Assembly (NCBI GenBank): GCA_026702845.1
Contig: JADCLS010000008.1
Coordinates: forward strand, 124,001-188,000
DNA: 64,000 nucleotides
Direction of reading: 5' to 3'
From: Candidatus Heimdallarchaeota archaeon
Lineage (GTDB): Archaea; Asgardarchaeota; Heimdallarchaeia; Heimdallarchaeales; Kariarchaeaceae
In this document: positions 45,105 through 57,199 of the stretch, piece after piece
How positions within the stretch are numbered: the first letter of the stretch is position 1
How the letters are laid out: the number at the start of each line of letters is the position of its first letter
Translations under genes and position numbers: made by a program
Notes under the pieces: model-generated
The model's input: the letters and a program-made list of their open reading frames with translations, nothing else
Database searches by the model: none
What the model was told of the DNA's origin: nothing

Positions 45105-46415
45105 TTATGGTAATTCTGCAGTACCTACAATTGCCTCGATTTCTTCTATTTCTTTAACTATGTCTTTAGTTAGGATTTCACATCCATCTTTTGTAATAAG
45201 CACATCATCTTCAATTCTAACACCTATGCCTCGATACTTTTCAGGAATATCTTCTTCATCCGGAATGTAAATACCTGGCTCAATGGTTAAATAATTTCCC
45301 TCATAAAGTACTTCCACTTTTCTATTCAACTTACCAGTGTCATGTGTATCTTTTCCTAACCAATGCCCGAGTCCATGCATATAAAATCGCTTATAGAGAG
45401 TTTCTTCTAGAATAGTATCCAAATCACCCTCCATTATGCCAAGTCTAAGTAATCCCTCAGATATTAATCGAGCTGAAAGTTCTTGTATATCCCAGAATTT
45501 AGTACCTGGTTTCATCATTGCAATACATGATTTCTGCACATCTAAAACTAGCTGATAAATATCCTTCTGAGCATCTGAGAATTTACCATTCACAGGCCAT
45601 GTTCTTGTAATATCTGCGGCGTTAGCCTTATACTCAGCTCCTGCATCAACCAGAAGCAAATCTCCATCATGCATCTCTTGACTGTTTTCGATATAATGCA
45701 GAATAGTCGCATTTATTCCACTGGCACAAATTGATGGATAAGCAAATCCGCTTGAGCCATTTTTTCTGAACTCATAGTTAATTATTGCCTCGATTTGATA
45801 TTCAAACATCCCAGGTTTCGTGACCATCATAGCCTTGGTATGAGCATCTGCTGATATTTTAGCTGCTTTTTTCAACATCTCAATTTCAAATTCTGTTTTA
45901 ATAGAACGTTGTTTATGTATCTCATTTATTGGATTGATGAGGTTTACTGGCCCACGAGTTACTAAATCACGTGATGCTAATGTAGCATTGATTGATTTCA
46001 TGACTAGAGAATCGATTTCCTTGTTGTCACCATAGATATAGAATACTTGTTCATGCTCAAACAATAACTTAAGTAATTCCTCTTCAAGCTGGGTATTCTC
46101 ATAGGTAAGCTCAACCTTGAATGTGCTTAAAGCACCTTCTGTACCATATCGTCTGCCAAACCATGTTTCGAATTCGGGATCACGCTTTGGAACGAAGAGA
46201 TGAGTTCGTATGTTTTCTCCATCATTCTCAATCACTGCGGTTGTATTAGGCTCTGGAAAGCCAATATAATAAAGCATATTACTATGCTGCCTATAAATAT
46301 ACTCAACATCGTTTGAGTAGGTACTAACAGAAAGTGAAGGAAGAATAAGGAGACCCTTGCCCAGAGTCTTCATCAACATTTCCCTTCTCATTCGATACTC
46401 TTTCATGATATCCAT
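45105..46415 (-). CDS. pepP: Xaa-Pro aminopeptidase (M24B)
   Basis: A 436-residue metallopeptidase of the aminopeptidase P type. The N-terminal creatinase-like domain (for example IYRQHSNMLYYIGF and VPKRDPEFETWFGRR) is followed by a pita-bread domain with the five metal ligands: Asp in LLVDAGAE, Asp in AADITRTWP, His in GLGHWLGKD, Glu in TIEPGIY and Glu in GVRIEDDV. It removes N-terminal residues preceding proline. It stands alone on the minus strand between a thioesterase and a regulator. Confidence 0.9.
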   Translation of the reverse strand: MDIMKEYRMRREMLMKTLGKGLLILPSLSVSTYSNDVEYIYRQHSNMLYYIGFPEPNTTAVIENDGENIRTHLFVPKRDPEFETWFGRRYGTEGALSTFKVELTYENTQLEEELLKLLFEHEQVFYIYGDNKEIDSLVMKSINATLASRDLVTRGPVNLINPINEIHKQRSIKTEFEIEMLKKAAKISADAHTKAMMVTKPGMFEYQIEAIINYEFRKNGSSGFAYPSICASGINATILHYIENSQEMHDGDLLLVDAGAEYKANAADITRTWPVNGKFSDAQKDIYQLVLDVQKSCIAMMKPGTKFWDIQELSARLISEGLLRLGIMEGDLDTILEETLYKRFYMHGLGHWLGKDTHDTGKLNRKVEVLYEGNYLTIEPGIYIPDEEDIPEKYRGIGVRIEDDVLITKDGCEILTKDIVKEIEEIEAIVGTAELP

Positions 46416-46526
46416 ACTGTTTTGCTATTATATCATTTTAAATCATTTAGTGTAGGGGAAAGAAGAATTCGATCAATACTCAACTAGGAAACCAAAATTA
46501 TCTTTTATTAACGTCATGTATGGACA

Positions 46527-46537
46527 ATTATATATTA
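46527..46537 (+). promoter_or_regulatory. TATA-like element of the HxlR-like gene
   Basis: ATTATATATTA lies inside the longest possible reading frame of the gene but about 28 bases before an in-frame GTG at 46561. This supports 46561 as the real start of a leaderless message. Confidence 0.5.
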
Positions 46538-46560
46538 TTAACTTGATATTTACAAATACA

Positions 46561-46929
46561 GTGACTTCATCAAAAATAGAAATTGAAAGCCATGATTTGC
46601 CCCCAGAGGTTTATGAGGTCATTCGATTGATCGGGCGTAAGCATGCATTCAAGGTATTACACACTATCGTACACCAACCTTTGAGTTTCAATGAACTTCG
46701 AAATGAACTTTCAATTTCAGCATCTATGTTAAGTGATTTATTATCTGATTTCCAATTAAAACATATTGTAGAGAAACGGAAAATTAGTGATCAACCAGTG
46801 AAACATGCGTATTTTATAGCAGACCCTTTTGGTCATACTTTGTGTGATCTGGTTCAAGCAATAACTGATTGGGGAGCAGGTATGATTTCTACTACTGGAG
46901 AAGTGAATGTAACAAGAATTGAATCCTAG
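46561..46929 (+). CDS. HxlR-like winged-helix transcriptional regulator
   Basis: A protein of about 122 residues from GTG at 46561 (chosen because a TATA box lies 28 bases upstream; a longer version from ATG 46516 adds 15 residues). The core VLHTIVHQPLSFNELRNEL, then ISASMLSDLLSDFQ, is a winged-helix of the HxlR type, followed by a wing with HAYFIADPFGHTL. It would act as a DNA-binding regulator; target unknown. Its stop overlaps the stop of the convergent helicase-like gene in a palindromic CTAG. Confidence 0.75.
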   Translation: MTSSKIEIESHDLPPEVYEVIRLIGRKHAFKVLHTIVHQPLSFNELRNELSISASMLSDLLSDFQLKHIVEKRKISDQPVKHAYFIADPFGHTLCDLVQAITDWGAGMISTTGEVNVTRIES

Positions 46930-48359
46930 GACATCTTTAAATAATCATCTGGAAGGATTGTTGTAGACCAGGAATACTTTTCATTAATTTTATTAACAAC
47001 ATTTGATGTTTTTCGTTGCTCCTTTGTATCACTGTAATATAGTATTCTACAATCTCCCCCTCTTGACCGTTTAAGCTTCTGATACACTGTTTTTGTTGTA
47101 TTAATTAAATCAAAAATAATGAGAAGGTCGGCTTCTGGCAGATCAAGATCTCTTTCTCCAACATTTGAAAGTAATGCAATAATTTGAGAATCAGTTTTTC
47201 TGAAATGATCAAGACTTTTATTCCGGGAGTGAATTGGTATCTGACCAGAAACAACAATAGTTTCTAAACCAGCTTTTTCAAGCAATTCTTGAAGTGTTGA
47301 GACTGTATCGAGGTAACTGCACAAAACTACTGATTTGGAATAACGCTGCACTAAATACTTGACAGCAATGAATTTAGCAGGAATACGTGGGATTGTCTCC
47401 CAGATATACGATTTATCCATTCCGTAATTGATTAGATGGATAGCGGATTTCTTTCCTGTCATCGCCCATAGATATTTCCTAACTAGATATCCCTGATGGA
47501 ATTTATTGATAATATCTGGTTCAAGGGGTAGTGGGCCAAATAATTTGGAAAAGTCCTTCTTTGCCTCAAAATACATTGTGGGATCCTCTTCCATTAATAA
47601 TTTTAACACGGATTCTTTCATCTCATCCAAATGTAATTCTAATTCCATAGAAATTAATGAAATTCGTGTATCTTCAACAGCTGTGGGAATCACATTACTA
47701 AGAGTGATATGATCCTCGAGATCTGTTGTTTGTATTTGATCCATGGATATTAATCTAGCATTTGGGATCATTGAGGTAAGTGTTTCTAATTCTTTGCGTA
47801 TCTGCAACTGTTGATGATCCATTATGAAATGCTCATCTCTGAGAGTTCCACTCATCCCAATTATCGTTTTATCAGCAAATTTATTTAATAATTGAGGGTA
47901 TGGAATCTTAATACTGTGTTTACTTCCCATTCTCTTGATGATCTGATCTACCTCATTGATAATGATAATATCAAAATGATCAACAGCAAAAGGGAATTTT
48001 TTCAAAGTATTTGCTAGAGTTTGAGGTAAACATAATATTATTCTATGATTGTTGAGTTTCTTAACACGAATATCTGAAGGAATACGACTATCAATTAATT
48101 CAATATCCTCCTCCCTCGCATGCTCTTTCAAATACGAAAAAGTTTCATACAGTGAAGTGGACGCTTGCAAAACTAATAATATGGTTTGATCTGGAAAACT
48201 ATCCGTAAGTAAAGAATATTGAAGGAAACGTTTACCTAAACCACAATCAAGTTCAATCAATGGATTATTTCCTTGTTGAGAATATTCTAAGGTGAAATCC
48301 AAGATCTCCTGCTGATAACCTCGAGGTTTTAGAATGGTTGTAACCACCATCAATCTCAA
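46926..48359 (-). CDS. Degenerate Hef/FANCM-like superfamily II helicase
   Basis: A 477-residue protein aligned in order with Hef/FANCM helicases: GYQQEILDF, ELDCGLGKR where motif I normally reads PTGLGKT (Lys43 kept, Thr to Arg44), INEVD (134-138) for DEAH, GMSGT for motif III, and GERDLDLPEADLLIIFD for motif V. The motif VI site reads QKLKRSRGGD rather than QRxGRxGR. The C-terminal nuclease of Hef is absent. Loss of motif I Thr, motif II and the Arg fingers argues against ATPase activity; it may act as a DNA-binding scaffold. Two Met are possible starts (M1 or M4). Confidence 0.7.
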   Translation of the reverse strand: MRLMVVTTILKPRGYQQEILDFTLEYSQQGNNPLIELDCGLGKRFLQYSLLTDSFPDQTILLVLQASTSLYETFSYLKEHAREEDIELIDSRIPSDIRVKKLNNHRIILCLPQTLANTLKKFPFAVDHFDIIIINEVDQIIKRMGSKHSIKIPYPQLLNKFADKTIIGMSGTLRDEHFIMDHQQLQIRKELETLTSMIPNARLISMDQIQTTDLEDHITLSNVIPTAVEDTRISLISMELELHLDEMKESVLKLLMEEDPTMYFEAKKDFSKLFGPLPLEPDIINKFHQGYLVRKYLWAMTGKKSAIHLINYGMDKSYIWETIPRIPAKFIAVKYLVQRYSKSVVLCSYLDTVSTLQELLEKAGLETIVVSGQIPIHSRNKSLDHFRKTDSQIIALLSNVGERDLDLPEADLLIIFDLINTTKTVYQKLKRSRGGDCRILYYSDTKEQRKTSNVVNKINEKYSWSTTILPDDYLKMS

Positions 48360-50528
<2,169 letters not shown>

Positions 50529-50611
50529 TCGCACCCATCCTTATAAAGTAAAATAAAATTGATATTGCTTTCAATAAGATGATTTATTTTGGATAATGTG
50601 ATTACAATATT

Positions 50612-51157
50612 ATGCCTTCTGGAGAGCTTGATCTAGCAAGATTAGTATTTGAGATGGAAGAGAGTTTGGTACCGGTAATTGCGAAAATTGATTTACCAAA
50701 CCTTAAGCTGGATCGTGTCAATGTGAGATTAATTAAGGATCAAGTTTCTGAAGTTCCACTATGGGTTGCAGAGATTTTAGAATCAATGGAAGTAGCAATT
50801 ATCCAGGAAGATCAAAAGGTTAGTCATGGGTATCTAGCAAGACTAGCTCATAAGGAAGGCGAGGATCGCACCTTAAAACCCATCGATTCACATTTATATA
50901 GGCGTGTCCGTATTGAAATAGATAGACTTGATAATATTAATACGAGTACATCACTCCGAAGGAAGACTTCACTTGAAGGTAGTTTCCAAAAATTATTACG
51001 AAGACGGTTTAAAAAACTGCTCAACATCGTAATGATTGATAATCAACTAGATGGAAATCTACCGTTAACAGAGGAGGAAAAATGGCTCTATCAGGAGTTA
51101 AACAAGGTGTTCAGCACCTGGCAGAGTAGGGTTGGACTTGATTCTGATAATATTTGA
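50612..51157 (+). CDS. GINS complex subunit (archaeal)
   Basis: A 181-residue GINS protein of the archaeal replicative helicase complex. EVPLWVAEILESMEVAII is the typical GINS A-domain helix, followed by a B domain that ends in a C-terminal helix. It lies directly before the MCM gene, as in many archaea (gins23-mcm or gins51-mcm arrangement), 10 bases apart. Which subtype (Gins51 or Gins23) I cannot tell. Confidence 0.8.
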   Translation: MPSGELDLARLVFEMEESLVPVIAKIDLPNLKLDRVNVRLIKDQVSEVPLWVAEILESMEVAIIQEDQKVSHGYLARLAHKEGEDRTLKPIDSHLYRRVRIEIDRLDNINTSTSLRRKTSLEGSFQKLLRRRFKKLLNIVMIDNQLDGNLPLTEEEKWLYQELNKVFSTWQSRVGLDSDNI

Positions 51158-51167
51158 GGTGAGATAA

Positions 51168-54100
51168 TTGGCAATTGAAACACATGATGAATTGCTCGAG
51201 GCATATGAGCAATTTTTCACTAATTTTAAAGATGATAATGGGGATTACAAGTATATTAACCAGATCAATAGGATGATACGAGATGGATATCGATCTATTA
51301 ATATTGATTATAATGATCTAATTCTCATTGATGATATACGAGATCTAGATATGGCATCCACACTCATGGAAAATCCCTTTTTTATGCTAGCCACAGGTTC
51401 AGAGGCCCTGTCACTACATGTGAAAAGTGAGAACCTGGAATATTATCGAGAAGTTTTACTTGATAGAAATCATTTCTATGTACGATTTCATGATACCCCG
51501 TCTCACATCAAAATACGAGATATAAGAGCCTCACATGTGGATACTCTCAAATGGTTAGATGGGATAGTCATCCGAACCACTGAGATCAAATCTATTATTA
51601 CCAGAGCATTCTATACCTGTACCGAGGGTCATGAGATGGAGGTTATCTTCCAAGATGGAACTTACTTCAAACCTGATAGATGTAATCAAGATACTTGTAA
51701 AGCAAAAGATTTCAATCTAGATCAACGCAGATCAAAATTGATTGATTGGCAATATATAACAGTCCAGGAGAAACCAGAAGATTTACCCCCTGGTGCATCA
51801 CCAAAATCTATTAGTTGCAGATTAACTGATGATAGTGTTAATGCGGTAAGACCAGGAGATCGAGTACAGTTTGGAGGTATAGTGCGAACAAAGCCCACCA
51901 AACAGATAAAAAAGGGTCAGGTACTTACCTTTGATACATGGATTGATATAAATTATATCGAATCACTGACAAAGGAAGATGATTTTCTAAATATCACACC
52001 AGAAGAAGAAAAGTATTTCATAGATATCTCTAATGATCCAAAAATTCACGATAGGATTATTAATTCAATTGCACCATCCATTTATGGTCATACTGAGATT
52101 AAAGAAGCAGCAATGCTACTTCTCTTTGGTGGTGTAACCAAAACGTATCCTGATGGATTTAACACCCGTGGACAACCTAATGTATTACTTATTGGAGACC
52201 CTGGAGTGGCGAAGAGCCAAATGCTTCGTTATGTTCAGAGCATTGCTCCAAGAGGGATTTTTACATCTGGGAAAGGAAGCTCTGCTGCGGGATTAACTGC
52301 AGCCATAGTACGAGACCCAGACACTGGTGAAATTACACTAGAAGCTGGAGCACTGGTACTTGCTGATCGAGGTATTTGTTTAATCGATGAATTTGATAAG
52401 ATGAATGAGAATGATAGATCAGCCATTCATGAAGCGATGGAGCAGCATTCTTATCATCAAAGCTGTGAGATTAGATTAAAGAATGGAAAAGAAGTGTCAA
52501 TTGGAAAATTCGTAGATAATTTATTCACAAAATATCCAGATAGATATATTGAAGGAGTAAATTGTGAAATATTACCAATAGAAGACCTAGAATTTAAAAT
52601 TGATACTACAGACTTCACCGAGGTTCTCAGTACAAAAATAAACAGGATTAGTCGACATAAAGCACCAGATCACTTCTACAAGATCCTTTTTGACAATGGT
52701 CGGGAGATAATAGTAACACCGGATCATCCTTTATTTGTTGTAGGTGATAATCTTGTTGATACAATTCCAGCAAGTTCCCTAATGATCAATACTTTCGTTC
52801 CCGGCCCCAAGAAAATAACATACGATGAAAATATCTCTCTCGTTTGCAATTACTCGGGTGGAAGAAAGAATGTAACATTACCACAATCCATCAATCTCGA
52901 TTTTGCAAGATTCTTAGGGTATTTTCTTGCTGAGGGTTACTCCTACAAAGGTTCTTCTTATGAGATAGGGTTATCAAATACCAACCAGACGATAATCAAT
53001 GATATGATTGAAACGATCAAATTAGTGTTTAATGTTGAACCAATAGATTATACCAAAGAGAATAGAACGATAAGAATCGTCTCAAAAGATATCTATGAGT
53101 ACTTATTTACTAATTTTCCAATTCTTATGAAAAAGGCAATCTTTAAACGATTACCTTCTGAGATCTTCGGATTATCTGAAAGTAAGAGAATTGCATTTAT
53201 TGAAGCAGCATTCGAAGGAGATGGTACGTTAGAATCTGAGAGAATTGGATATGCAACAGCTTCAGTTGGTTTAGTTAATGATATGAGTGACCTTTTACTC
53301 ACATTTGGGATACACACAAGAATTGTAAGATATAAAAATGAGAATATTCAAGAAGAAAATAGATATTATTACAAATTATACATTAATGGAAATTCTCTTC
53401 CCAGATTTGATTCTTATTTCAAAATAAGGAAATATCAAGAAGAAGATCATTATAATTTCTTAGTTAAGCGTTCTATTGAAGGCTCTGTAAACAGAGAAAC
53501 AATTCCTACACAAGCTTCTATCATTTTAATTAAGATTCTTAAACGGTTGCAGATTACTTATAGAGGAGATTTCTATAAAAATATCAAGAACCAAATTGGA
53601 GTGGGATATGAGCGATTACAACCTTACATTGATGTTATTGAAAGGAAATTGGTAGAATTAGAAGAAGATTTGAAAGACGTAATGGCATTTGATATCATTC
53701 GACAGAAGCACAATTTTTCACAAGTGAGAATTGCTGAACTAATTTCTTGTTCAAGGGGTAATATTGACTATCTAGAAAGAGGCGGTTATAGTAGTGAAAA
53801 AAGAGAGCAGCTATATAACAAATTTGTGTCTGCTTTGAAGCAGGAAATCATGGAGATCCGAGATCAACTTAATTTAATCCAATCTTTTAATGCGTTCAGA
53901 TGGTCAAGAATTGTAAAAATTGATAAAATCCCGAATTCTGGATTATACAAGTCAAAATGGGTGTACGATATAACCGTCCTTCCCACTCAAAATTTTATCT
54001 CTAAAGGTATTATTCTTCATAATTCGGTTAGTATTGCCAAAGCAGGTATAGTTGCCACATTAAATGCGCGTACTGGTGTATTTGCCGCAGCGAATCCAAA

Positions 54101-54845
54101 ATTCGGTAGATATGAGATTAACCGAACATTTAATGAAAATGTGGACCTTACAGCCCCAATTCTATCCCGATTTGATCTAATCTTTATATTGAGAGATGAG
54201 CCTGAGGAGAAAAATGATAGCATTATAGCAAATCATATATTATCATTGCATCGTTTTCAGGGAAGTACAGGTGATAATAAACCACCACTTGAGGTTGAGG
54301 TGTTGAAGAAATATATTGCATATGCAAAGAAAAACTATCAACCTGCACTCTCTGAAGAAGCAGCTGAGTTGATTGAGAGTTTCTATGTCTCAATGAGAAC
54401 TACTTATGGACAGGGGTCAGATGCGACTAAACAAGGAAACCGTGTTTCCATAACTGCAAGACAGCTAGAGGGAATTATTCGTTTAGCAGAGGCAAGAGCT
54501 AAAGCAGCGTTAAGAAATTCAGTGACCAAACAGGATGCTCAACGAGCAATCGATCTTGTCAAATTTAGCTTCTCACAAATAGCCATTGATCCAGAAACTG
54601 GAGCAACAGACATTGATGCACTATATTCTGGACAAACTGGAACAAAACGTAATAAGCTAAATAAACTAATGGCTCTCATTGAATTTCTTGTCAAGCAAAA
54701 TAATGGAGAGATAATGGAAGAGGAGTTAATGGTGGAGGCTGAAAACGAAGGTATGGGAAGAGATTATGTTATGGGAGTGGTGACTAGTATGAAACGAGAT
54801 GGTACATTGTATGCACCTAAACCAGGAGTGATTTCAAAACCTTAA
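51168..54845 (+). CDS. mcm: MCM replicative helicase with an intein
   Basis: The 1225-residue precursor starts with TTG. The extein has an N-terminal MCM domain with zinc-type cysteines (C162, C185 region), Walker A GDPGVAKS (near residue 344) and Walker B LIDEFDKM (Asp407, Glu408). Immediately after HEAMEQH a 525-residue intein (428-952) interrupts the coding sequence; extein resumes with SVSIAKAG. Splicing would give a 700-residue MCM. C-terminal winged-helix follows. The gene lies 10 bases after GINS and 63 bases before hel308. Confidence 0.93.
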   Translation: MAIETHDELLEAYEQFFTNFKDDNGDYKYINQINRMIRDGYRSINIDYNDLILIDDIRDLDMASTLMENPFFMLATGSEALSLHVKSENLEYYREVLLDRNHFYVRFHDTPSHIKIRDIRASHVDTLKWLDGIVIRTTEIKSIITRAFYTCTEGHEMEVIFQDGTYFKPDRCNQDTCKAKDFNLDQRRSKLIDWQYITVQEKPEDLPPGASPKSISCRLTDDSVNAVRPGDRVQFGGIVRTKPTKQIKKGQVLTFDTWIDINYIESLTKEDDFLNITPEEEKYFIDISNDPKIHDRIINSIAPSIYGHTEIKEAAMLLLFGGVTKTYPDGFNTRGQPNVLLIGDPGVAKSQMLRYVQSIAPRGIFTSGKGSSAAGLTAAIVRDPDTGEITLEAGALVLADRGICLIDEFDKMNENDRSAIHEAMEQHSYHQSCEIRLKNGKEVSIGKFVDNLFTKYPDRYIEGVNCEILPIEDLEFKIDTTDFTEVLSTKINRISRHKAPDHFYKILFDNGREIIVTPDHPLFVVGDNLVDTIPASSLMINTFVPGPKKITYDENISLVCNYSGGRKNVTLPQSINLDFARFLGYFLAEGYSYKGSSYEIGLSNTNQTIINDMIETIKLVFNVEPIDYTKENRTIRIVSKDIYEYLFTNFPILMKKAIFKRLPSEIFGLSESKRIAFIEAAFEGDGTLESERIGYATASVGLVNDMSDLLLTFGIHTRIVRYKNENIQEENRYYYKLYINGNSLPRFDSYFKIRKYQEEDHYNFLVKRSIEGSVNRETIPTQASIILIKILKRLQITYRGDFYKNIKNQIGVGYERLQPYIDVIERKLVELEEDLKDVMAFDIIRQKHNFSQVRIAELISCSRGNIDYLERGGYSSEKREQLYNKFVSALKQEIMEIRDQLNLIQSFNAFRWSRIVKIDKIPNSGLYKSKWVYDITVLPTQNFISKGIILHNSVSIAKAGIVATLNARTGVFAAANPKFGRYEINRTFNENVDLTAPILSRFDLIFILRDEPEEKNDSIIANHILSLHRFQGSTGDNKPPLEVEVLKKYIAYAKKNYQPALSEEAAELIESFYVSMRTTYGQGSDATKQGNRVSITARQLEGIIRLAEARAKAALRNSVTKQDAQRAIDLVKFSFSQIAIDPETGATDIDALYSGQTGTKRNKLNKLMALIEFLVKQNNGEIMEEELMVEAENEGMGRDYVMGVVTSMKRDGTLYAPKPGVISKP
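52449..54023 (+). mobile_element. MCM intein with LAGLIDADG-type homing endonuclease
   Basis: The intein spans precursor residues 428-952 (525 residues). It begins with Ser (SYHQSCEIRLKNG, aligning in length with block A) and ends FISKGIILHN, the block G His-Asn, followed by Ser of the C-extein. Blocks C and E are visible as LGYFLAEGY and FIEAAFEGDG. A helix-turn-helix-like segment lies near IAELISCSRGNIDYL. The excised extein reads EQH-SVSIAKAG, the conserved MCM sequence. It interrupts the segment right after Walker B. Boundaries are predicted from motifs. Confidence 0.88.
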
Positions 54846-54908
54846 TTCACTTACAATGAACTCTACCATATCTTTAAATTGTTATGAATCAATAGGAAAT
54901 TATTCTCG

Positions 54909-57125
54909 GTGTTGCCTGTGAAGACTAGTAGTTTACCCATTGATGATAGAATTAGTTCATATCTCATAGAGAAGGGGATTGTGGAATTATATCCTCCACA
55001 GGCAGAAGCAGTGGAAAAGGGATTATTGAGAGGGAGAAATCAAGTTATTGCCATCCCAACTGCTTCTGGGAAAACATTGATTGCAATTCTTTCCATGTTC
55101 TCATCTCTACTTCAGAATGGAGGAAAAGCAATTTATCTCGCTCCTCTTAGGGCACTAGCTTCTGAAAAATTTGATGAGTTTAGAGAATTTGCTAAATTAG
55201 TAGGATTAAAAGTGGCCATCTCAACAGGTGATCTCGATGAACAGTCTGGATGGCTTGGTGGTGCTGATATTATTATCGCAACTAACGAGAAATTTGATTC
55301 TATCATTCGTCATCAAGTAAGCTGGCTTGATGAAATTAAAGTGATTGTTTCTGATGAAGTTCATCTGATAAATGATAGTTCTAGAGGTCCGGTACTTGAA
55401 GTAGTATTATCATTGATCAGACGAAATCTTCCCGAATGCCAAATTGTTGCATTATCAGCTACTATTACCAATGCTGATGAAATTGCTGAATGGTTAGATG
55501 CAGATTTAATTACATCGAGCTGGAGACCTGTGAAACTTGTAGAAGGTGTTTGGGAAGGAGGAACTATCACTTATGCCAATGGTAAGCAGCAGGAATTGGG
55601 TGATTCCACAGATCGTTATGGGTATGTAAGTCTAGCTATGGAGATGGTTGATCAGCAGGGACAGTGTCTGATTTTCACAAATACACGAAAATCAACTATG
55701 AAATCAGCAGAGGACGTAGCAAAGAAAATTAAGTGGAAATTAAGCAATAGTCAACTCATGGAATTGAAACAACTCGCTGATGAGATAAGATCATTGGGAG
55801 AAAAAACAGAATTAAGATCGAGATTGGCAGATGTAATTGAAGGTGGTGTTGCCTTCCATCATGCAGGTCTAATTTCCAGTCATCGAAAAAAAGTAGAGGA
55901 TGCTTTTAGATCTCGACAGCTCAAGGTAATAACAGCATCGCCTACTCTCGCTGCTGGGATCAATCTTCCAGGAAGAAGAGTCATTATTAGAAGCGTAACT
56001 CGTTATTCTGATGGATTTACACAACCAATACCCGTACTTGAATACAAGCAGATGGCAGGACGAGCAGGAAGACCGCAATTTGATCCATATGGAGAAGCAA
56101 TAATAATCGCGAAAAATGAGAGTGAACGAGATGTTTTCCTAGATAAATTCATTCGAGCAGAGACAGAAGAGATTACCTCGAAATTGGGAACAGAACCAGC
56201 TATGCGTTCTCATATTCTTTCCTTCATAGCATCTAATTATGTCATTGATTTCGATACTGCTATGGATATGATTGCCAATACCTTTTATGGTTATCAAAAT
56301 GATGGTTCTCTGTTCTTTGTAGAAGAAGAAGTACTAAAGGTACTAGAAATATTATCAGAAGCCAAATTGATCTCAAAAGATGAACCCTATTCAGTGACCA
56401 AGTTTGGTAAACGAGTTAATGAACTCTATCTTGACCCCCTCTCAGCAAGGATGATTAAACTTGGATTGGAAGAATCAAAGGATAAACAATTGGATAATCT
56501 AGTATTCCTTCAATTGCTCTCCAGCACTCCTGATATTAGGTTGTATAGCATTCGTGATCGTGAAATTGAGGAATTAATGGAAGATTATGAACGTTATAAG
56601 GACGATTGGATGAATTTAGAGGATGAGGATACAGAATATGGGTATGATTTATTCTTTAGCTCGTTAAAAATTGCCAAAGTGATAGAGTTATGGCTTGAAG
56701 AGGCCAGTGAGGAGGAAATTAATGATAAGTATGGCATTGCTTCTGGAGATTTACACGCATTGCTAAACCGAATGGAGTGGTTAGTGCATTCTGCCAATGA
56801 AATTTCTAAAATATTCAAATGGAAATTACATACAAAAACACTAAATTCAATCAATCAGAGGTTAAAATATGGTATTAAGGAAGAATTGATGCCATTAGTT
56901 GATATTCATCGAGTTGGAAGAGTGAGAGCTAGAATACTATATGATCATGGGTATACATCAATTGAAAAAATCAATAAGGCTTCTGTAGATGAACTAGCTA
57001 AAATTCCTGGAATAGGTAGGCAATTGGCTTCAATCATTAAAGAGGGTATTAGTGATGAGAGTAATGGAGATTCACAAGAGAATATCCCTGATCAAATACA
57101 AACCTCGTTAGATTCCTTTTTCTAA
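54909..57125 (+). CDS. hel308: Hel308-type DNA helicase with C-terminal PIP box
   Basis: A 738-residue Ski2-like helicase of the Hel308 type. GTG start. Motif I PTASGKT, DEVH motif II, ALSATI motif III, FHHAGL and QMAGRAGRPQF motif VI are present. A winged helix and ratchet precede a C-terminal HhH-type region (IHRVGRVRARILYDHGY, then IPGIGRQLA). The last eight residues QTSLDSFF form a PIP box for PCNA binding. It acts at stalled replication forks in archaea. It follows mcm by about 63 bases in the same orientation. Confidence 0.92.
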   Translation: MLPVKTSSLPIDDRISSYLIEKGIVELYPPQAEAVEKGLLRGRNQVIAIPTASGKTLIAILSMFSSLLQNGGKAIYLAPLRALASEKFDEFREFAKLVGLKVAISTGDLDEQSGWLGGADIIIATNEKFDSIIRHQVSWLDEIKVIVSDEVHLINDSSRGPVLEVVLSLIRRNLPECQIVALSATITNADEIAEWLDADLITSSWRPVKLVEGVWEGGTITYANGKQQELGDSTDRYGYVSLAMEMVDQQGQCLIFTNTRKSTMKSAEDVAKKIKWKLSNSQLMELKQLADEIRSLGEKTELRSRLADVIEGGVAFHHAGLISSHRKKVEDAFRSRQLKVITASPTLAAGINLPGRRVIIRSVTRYSDGFTQPIPVLEYKQMAGRAGRPQFDPYGEAIIIAKNESERDVFLDKFIRAETEEITSKLGTEPAMRSHILSFIASNYVIDFDTAMDMIANTFYGYQNDGSLFFVEEEVLKVLEILSEAKLISKDEPYSVTKFGKRVNELYLDPLSARMIKLGLEESKDKQLDNLVFLQLLSSTPDIRLYSIRDREIEELMEDYERYKDDWMNLEDEDTEYGYDLFFSSLKIAKVIELWLEEASEEEINDKYGIASGDLHALLNRMEWLVHSANEISKIFKWKLHTKTLNSINQRLKYGIKEELMPLVDIHRVGRVRARILYDHGYTSIEKINKASVDELAKIPGIGRQLASIIKEGISDESNGDSQENIPDQIQTSLDSFF

Positions 57126-57199
57126 AAATCATTGATAATTTAATTAATTGCGTAATCACCAATGATGACATTTTTGTTTACATTGAAAATCATCACCGT

